Below, piece after piece: positions 57,841 through 64,000 of a stretch of 64,000 nucleotides of DNA; position 1 is the stretch's first letter; every line of letters starts with the position of its first letter. The notes below the pieces were generated by a model. The model saw only the letters and a program-made list of their open reading frames with translations, made no database searches and was not told where the DNA came from. The translations under genes and the position numbers were made by a program. Source of the DNA: Dastarcus helophoroides (taxonomy: Eukaryota > Arthropoda > Insecta > Coleoptera > Bothrideridae). The DNA is taken from positions 4,232,008 to 4,296,007 of the forward strand of contig CM053331.1 of NCBI GenBank assembly GCA_028583605.1, given 5' to 3'.

Positions 57841-60800
57841 AAGTAAAAATTTAAAAATTACAAAAGCGTAGAAAAGACATCAGTTTAAAAAAAAAATTAA
57901 TCACTGAATGTTGACTTTTTCTCCTCTAAATCCTGAGATCAAAACCAAAATTTTGACTTTAATGTCAAAATTTCGAAAAAAACAGTCGAAATTTGGAGTT
58001 TAAAGTCAAAATTTCAATTTTTAAATCGAAATCGATTAAAGTCGAAATCTTATAAAAGTGTAGAAAGAACATCGATTAAAAAAAATGTAATTTTTAGAAA
58101 TTTCGACTTTTTTTCAAATTTCGACTTTTTTTTCAAATTTCGACCTTTTTCTCAAAATTTCGACTTTTTTCTGGAAATTTCGACTTCTATCTGGGAATTT
58201 CGCCCTTTATCTCGAAATTTTGACTTTTTTTTTTCAAATTTCGACCTTTTTCTCAAAATTTCGACTTTTTTCTAGAAATTTCGACTTCTATCTGGGAATT
58301 TCGCTCTTTACATCGAAATTTTGACTTTTTTTCTCAAATTTCGACTTTTTTCCCAGATTTCGACCTTTATTCTATAAATTTCGATTTTTTCCTCGAAAAT
58401 TTGACTTTTTTGTCAAAATTTTGACCTTTTTCTCAAATATCGAGTTTTTTCTCAAATTTCGAATTTTTTCTCGAAATTTCGACTTTTTTCTCGTAATTTT
58501 GACTTTTTACTCAAATTTCGATTTTTTTCTCGAAATTTCGCTTTTTTTCTCAAAAATTCGGTTTTCTTTCTCAATTTTAGACTTTTTTCTCAAATTTCGA
58601 TTTTTTTCTCGAAATTTCGAGTTTTTTCTTGAAAATTCGTTTTTCTTTCTCAATTTTAGACTTTTGTCTCAAATTTCGACTTTTTTTATCGAAATTTCAA
58701 GTTTTTTCTCAAATTTCGACTTTCTTCTGGAAATTTCGACTTTTTTCTCGAAAATTTGACTTTTTTCTTACATTTCGTTTTTTTCTCTCGAAATTTCGAC
58801 GAATTTTCTCAAAAATTCGTTTTTTTTTCTCAATTTTAGACTTTTTTCTCAAATTTCGACTTTTTTCTCAAAATTTTGACCTTAGTATCGAAATTTTGAC
58901 ATTTTTCTCGAAATTTCGATTTTAACTCCAAATTTCGACTTTTTTTTCGAAATTTCGACTTTTTTCGCAAATTTCGACGTTTTTTCTCGGAATTTTGACT
59001 TTCTTCTCGAAACTTCGATTTTTTTTCTCAAATTTCGACTTTTTTCTAGAATGTCGACTTTTTTTTTGGAAATTTCGACTTTTATCTGGAAATTTCGATC
59101 CTAATCTCGAAATGTCGAATTTTTTTCTCAAATTTCAATTTTAAACTCGAAATTTCGACTTTTTTATTAAAAATTTCGAGTTTTTTTTCGCAAATTTCGA
59201 TGTTTTTCTCGAAATTTTGACTTTTTACTCGAAATTTTGACTTTTTTCTCAAATGTCGATTTTTGTGCTCGAAATTTCGACCTTTTTCTCGAAAATTCGT
59301 TTTTCTTTCTCAATTTTAGACTTTTTTCTCAAATTTTGATTTTTTTCTCGAAATTTTGACGTTTTTCTGGAAAATTCGTTTTTCTTTCTCAATTTTAGAT
59401 TTCTTTCTTAAATTTCGACTTTTTTCTCGATATTTCGACCTTAATATCGAAATTTAGACATTTTTCTCGAAATTTCGATTTTAACTCAAAATTTCGACTT
59501 TTTTTCTCGGAATTTCAACCTTTTTGGCAAATTTCGACGATTTTTTCGAAACTTTGACTTTTGTTTTCGAAATTTCGGCTTTTCTCTTAAATTTCGACTT
59601 TTTTCTTAAATTTCGACTTTTTTCTCGAAATTTCAACTTTTTTCTCGAAATTTCGACTTTTTTCTCGTAATTTCGACTTTTTTCTCGAAAATTCGTTTTT
59701 CTTTCTCAATTTTAGACTTTTTTCTTAAATTTTGACTTTTTTCTCGATATTTTGACCTTAATATCGAAATTTAGACATTTTTCTCGAAATTTCGATTTTA
59801 ACTCAAAATTTCGACTTTTTTTCTCGGAATTTCAACCTTTTTCGCAAATTTCGACGATTTTTTCGAAACTTTGACTTTTGTTTTCGAAATTTCGGCTTTT
59901 CTCTCAAATTTCGACTTTTTTCTTAAATTTCGACTTTTTTCTCGAAATTTCAACTTTTTTCTCGAAATTTCGACTTTTTTCTCGTAATTTCGACTTTTTT
60001 CTCGAAAATTCGTTTTTCTTTCTCAATTTTAGACTTTTTTCTCAAATTTCGACTTTTTTTATCGAAATTTTGAGTTTTTCTCAAGTTTAGACTTTTTTTC
60101 TTGAAATTTCCACTTTTTTCTCGAAAATTTGACTTTTTTCTCGAAATTTCGACTTTTTTTTTGAAATTTCGACTCTTTTCTCGAAATTTCGACTTGCTTT
60201 TCAAATTTCGACTTTCTTCTCAATATTTGGACTTTTTTTTCGAAATTTCGACTTTTTTATCGAAAACTCGACTTTTTTCTCAAATTTCAATTTTTTCGAC
60301 CTGTTTCTCAAAAATTCGTTTTTTTTTCAATTTTCGACTTTTTTCTGAAATTTCGACTTTTCTTCTCGAAATTTTGACCTTAATATCGAAATTTCGACAT
60401 TTTTCTCGTAATTTCGATTTTAACTCAAAACTTCGACTTTTTTTCTCGAAATTTCGACTTTTTTCTCGAAATTTCGACCTTTTTTATCGAAATTTCGACT
60501 TTCTTCTCAAATTTCGACTCTTTTCGCGAAATATTTCAAAATTTCGACCTTTTTCTCGAAATTTCGACGTTATTTACTTTTTTTGAAGTAAAAATTACAA
60601 AAGCGTAAAAAAGACATCAATTTAAACAAAAATTAATCACTGAATGTTGACTTTTTCTCCTCTAAATCCCGAGATTAAAGTCAAAATTTTGATGTTGTCA
60701 AAATTTCGAAAAAAAAGTCGAAATTTGGAGTTTAAAGTAGAAATTTCAAGAAAAAAGTTTAAATTTCAATTTTTAAATTGAAATTTAACGATTAAAATCG

Positions 60801-62130
60801 AAATGTTACAAAGGCGATTAAAAAAAAATGTTATACTTAGAAATTTCGCCATTTTTTTTTCAAAATTCGACTTTTTTTTCTCAAATTTGGACTTTTCTCT
60901 CTCAAAAATTTGTTTTTTTTTGACCTTAATATCAAATTTTCGACATTTTTCTCAAAATTTGGGTTTTAACTCAAAATTTCGACTTTTTTCTCGAAATTTC
61001 GACGTTTTTCTCAAAATTTTGATATTTTTTTTCGAAATTTTGACTTTTTCCTTGAAATTTTGACTTCTTTCTCAAAATTTTGATCTTAATATCGAAATTT
61101 CGACTTTTTTTCTCGAAATTTCAACTTTTTTCGCAAAATTTCGACTTTTTTTGGAAATTTTGACTTTTATCTGGAAATTTCGATCTTAATCTCGAAATTT
61201 CGAATTTTTTTCTTAAATTTCGATTTTAATCTCGAAATTTCGACTTTTTTATCGAAATTTCAAGTTTTTTCCCAAATTTCGACTTTTTTCTCGAAATTTC
61301 AACTCTTTTTTTTAAATTTCGACCTTTTTCTAGAAATCTCGACTCTTTTCTCAAAATTTCGACTTTCTTCTCAAATCTCGACTTTCTTCTCAAATTTTGA
61401 CTCTTTTCTCGAAATATTTCGACTTTTTTCTTAAAATTTCGACCTTTTTCCCGAAATTTCGACTTTTTTCTCAAATTTTGATTTATTCGACCTTTTTTTT
61501 AAAAATTCGTTTTTTTTTCAATTCTCGACTTTTTTCTCAAATTTCGACATTTTTCTCGTAAGTTCGATTTTAATTCAAAACTTCAATTTTTTTCTCAAAA
61601 TTTCTACTTTTTTCTCGAAATTTCGACCTTTTTTTTATCGAAATTTCGACTTTCTTCTCAAATTTCGACTCTTTTCTCGAAATATTTCAAAATTTCGACC
61701 TTTTTCTCGAAATTTCGACGTTTTTCTCAAATTTCGATTTTTTTCTTGAAATTTCGACCTTTATCTGAAAAGTTTCTTTGAAATTTTGACCTTAATATCG
61801 AAATTTTGACATTTTTTTCGAAATTTCGACTTTAGACTCAAAATTTCGATTTTTTTTAGGAAACTTCAACTTTTTTCTTGAAATTTCGACTTTTTTCTCA
61901 AATTTCGACAATTTTTTTCAAATTTCGACTTTTTTCTCGAAATCTTTCAAAAATTTCGACTTTCTTCTCGGAATTACGACGTTTTTCTCAAATTTCGATT
62001 TTTATCCCAAAATTTCGACCTTAATCCGAAAATTTCGACTTTTTTCTTGAAATTTCGCATTTTTTTTTAATTTTCTGCTTTTTTTCGAATTTTACATCGA
62101 AATTTAGAATATTTCAAATTCAATCTCGAA
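57841..62130. repeat. TCGAAATTT repeat sea, most regular block, T-rich on + strand
   Basis: The basic 20-bp word is TTTTTTCTCGAAATTTCGAC, repeated with variation for over 4 kb. A non-sea leader (CAAAAGCGTA...AATCACTGAATGTTGACTTT) at 57861 recurs at 60597, so a 2.74-kb unit is duplicated. Inside it, AAAATTCGTTTTTCTTTCTC occurs at about 59369, 59686 and 60004, a 317-318-bp tandem step. Open frames on both strands are repeat-derived (F/R/S/L on +, K/R/E/S on -). Confidence 0.9.
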
Positions 62131-62171
62131 ATTTTAAGTAAAAAAAGACGAAATTTTGGTGATTAAAAATA

Positions 62172-62527
62172 GCAATTATTGAACGTACTCTATTACCAAC
62201 TGTCAAGATTGTTGGAAAAGGGGAGTGGCGGGACGCAACTTTTATCTGTCTAATTTAACCATAAAGTATAGAAATTTCGATTTATTCACGAAATTTTGAC
62301 TTTTTTCTTGTTTCGATTTATGTCTCAAAATTTTGCCGAAATTTCGAGTTTAAATCCGAATTTCCAGAAAAAAATCGATTTTTTTTTACTTTTTTCTTAA
62401 AATTTCGAGCTAAATCTCTAAATTTCTATACTCCATGGTTAGATTAGGTAGACAACAGTTGCGCCCCTCCACACCCCTTACCAAACAATATTTGCACTTG
62501 ACACTAGGGTACGTTCGATAATTTCAG
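62172..62527. mobile_element. ~355-bp inverted-repeat element with sea sequence inside
   Basis: The left arm begins AATTATTGAACGTAC and the right arm ends GTACGTTCGATAATT. The arms run about 110 bp and share GGGGAGTGG/CCACACCCC, CGCAACTTTT/AGTTGCGCCC and CATAAAGTATAGAAATTTCG / CTAAATTTCTATACTCCATG. The middle 150 bp is T-rich TCGAAATTT sea. Looks like a MITE; the target duplication is not clear because the flanks extend the palindrome. Confidence 0.8.
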
Positions 62528-63000
62528 TGAGCAAAATTTCGACTTTGTTTTATCGAAATGACTCTTTCGGAAGGAGCTCGACATTCCTTTAAAAAAAGTT
62601 TAAAGGAAAGTCGAAATTTCGAAAAAAATTCTGTAAAGATATTTTTTAGAGCAGAGCTGAAACTTCGAGACAAAGAAAAACTTTGAAATATCAAGAAAAA
62701 ACTCGATATTTACCCAAAAAAATCTTTTGAAAGAAAGTCGAACTTTTGAGAAAAAAATCCGAATTTGTATAAAGAGAATTTAAGAGGAAAAACATCACAT
62801 TTCATGGAAAAAGTTCAAATGTCGAAAAATATATGAGATTTTTGAAAAAGATAATATTTCGATTATGAAATTAAGTTTTTAGAAAAAAGGTAATAATTTC
62901 AAAGAAATGAAAAATCTTTAGTCAAAGTGATTCCATCTTGAGTCCATCAATTTGGTCAATAAACAAAAATTTTTGACGAAAAAACGAAATATAGATTCAG
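62528..63000. repeat. TCGAAATTT repeat sea, A-rich on + strand
   Basis: Polarity is opposite to the block before 62130. No gene. Confidence 0.65.
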
Positions 63001-63380
63001 TGCTGCTCTCGCGTACAGCACCTGAATCAGAAAGATATCTTAAAGATATCATTTTAGAGATATCTTTAAGAGACACAGAAATGTTAACATTTAGATAACT
63101 TTTTTAGTCATCAGATTACTGACACTTGACAGATATCTATAAGATGATTTTGATAGATGTTTCTAGGATGAGAAATCTTTATGTTAACATAATGTTAACT
63201 TTCTGGCAATATTTCCCGATGTCAGACTCTAAAAAATGATGACTCTAAGAGCTCTTATTGCTGAGCGGGCTGTTACAAACTGAGCAAGAAATCTGTTACA
63301 ATTTGTGTACAAAAAAAGTGAACTGATTGCCTGAAAGCTTATACATAATTGTATTATTGATAAGAACTTGATAATTGGAA
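63001..63380. other. Unique stretch with small dyads
   Basis: AGATATCTTAAAGATATC and AGAGATATCTTTAAGAG near 63031-63072, and repeated TGTTAAC words. Nothing recognised. Confidence 0.35.
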
Positions 63381-63605
63381 TACAAATTATGTCCCCTGAA
63401 ACCAAGAAATATTAAAAAACACATCAAAGGTTGCTCTAAGGCGTTTCGATATCCAAGCTGTCGAGTATTTCTCTGAAGATGATAGCTTGGCTAGCGAAAC
63501 GCGTTAGAGCAACCTTTGTTGTATTTTTTATCTTTCTTGGTTTCAGGGGACAAGATTTGTATTTCAATTTTTGAAGATAACGAAGGACCAGTTCGTTCCA
63601 CCAAA
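63381..63605. mobile_element. Dispersed repeat family D, complete foldback plus tail
   Basis: 63381-63561 is a near-palindrome: TGTCCCCTGAAACCAAGAAA ... GTTGCTCTAAGGCGTTTCG against CGAAACGCGTTAGAGCAAC ... TTTCTTGGTTTCAGGGGACA. The loop is around 63465. The tail at 63562-63605 ends GTTCGTTCCACC. The stem CTGAAGATGATAGCTTGGCT AGCGAAACG resembles a stem-loop common near the ends of Penelope-like elements; that link is a guess. Confidence 0.8.
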
Positions 63606-64000
63606 AAGAATTTGATACGAAACAATTCGGTAATAACAAAATCAACCAAATGAAATGTAGATATTTTGTTGGCTCATCACCTTCATTGCCTCAAGTTTAG
63701 AAAGGAGTTTGTTTTAAAATCGAAGTTGCCTGAAGTTCTTCGTCACGGTATAGTAGCCAACACACGTCGGTAGTTAATAACGATGTTGTCATGACTTGCT
63801 CTTCATCAAATCACGAAGATATGACATGCAACCTTTGACCTCTATCCCGGCTTGATATAACTTCATTTTTTAAAGAATTTGAATTCTACATGATCATAGC
63901 TACCAGTGGCGGCTCCTAGCCAAACTTAATGGAGGTGCTGCTTGGAGTTTTAAAATTTCTAAGATTTCGACTAGAAATTTCGACATTTTCAAAAAGTTAC
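63606..64000. other. Unique DNA, then sea at the window edge
   Basis: Ordinary sequence. CCAGTGGCGGCTCCTAGCC near 63904 resembles a DNA-transposon end, unclassified. The sea resumes at about 63950. Confidence 0.35.

Noticed and set aside
63460..63510. Active hammerhead ribozyme in family D
   Set aside because: The CTGA and CGAAAC boxes are present but the spacing does not give the standard core, and I cannot fold it here. Kept only as a resemblance.

Overview
The window is animal nuclear DNA, about 64 kb, very AT-rich and dominated by simple and higher-order repeats. It carries one recognisable protein-coding gene, on the + strand: an orthodenticle/Otx-class K50 homeobox gene, best called otd-1 (orthodenticle-1). 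The short glycine/proline-rich N-terminus (MAGYLKTPTGP...), the [11 protein letters not shown] homeodomain start, the intron between homeodomain residues 46 and 47, and the overall sequence character suggest an insect. My best guess is a beetle, probably a tenebrionid close to Tribolium; the species is inference.

Layout of the gene: the first coding exon lies at 8491-8739, with a splice-acceptor-like sequence before it, so a non-coding first exon probably lies upstream. Coding exon 2 is at 22699-22853 and coding exon 3 at 32506-33105. The spliced reading frame is open and phase-consistent and gives 304 residues from the ATG at 8580. The introns are about 14.0 kb and 9.7 kb. I find no other intact gene. 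Nearly all other open frames lie in repeats.

Layout of the rest: (i) a 'sea' of degenerate repeats built on the palindrome TCGAAATTTCGA covers roughly half of the window. It comes in blocks that are A-rich or T-rich on the + strand and contains several tandem arrays (478, 657, 278, 318, 19 and 18 bp periods, and one 2.74 kb duplication). (ii) A ~377-bp satellite-like array with an inverted end (5656-7300) is flanked by an 11-bp direct repeat, and a related 437-bp foldback lies at 40115-40551. (iii) Intron 2 holds a 4.2-kb satellite of ~112-bp subunits in ~505-bp higher-order units. (iv) A 2.8-kb array of 32-bp palindromic monomers starts ~250 bp after the otd-1 stop, with a cousin array at 43.5-44.2 kb. 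(v) Three solo LTRs of one gypsy-type family all have ATAT target duplications. (vi) There are Helitron-like, LINE and mariner-type remnants, several foldback/MITE-like elements and dispersed short repeat families.

Between the repeats are islands of ordinary-complexity, non-coding sequence: 9.4-10.9, 14.9-16.0, 20.2-20.7, 21.65-22.7, 30.1-32.45, 44.2-45.1, 52.8-53.4, 54.0-54.4 and 55.8-57.8 kb. In a developmental regulator these are the likeliest places for enhancers. Three of them contain TAATCC/GGATTA, the K50 homeodomain site. All repeat boundaries were read by eye and are approximate unless tied to a named duplication or hairpin.
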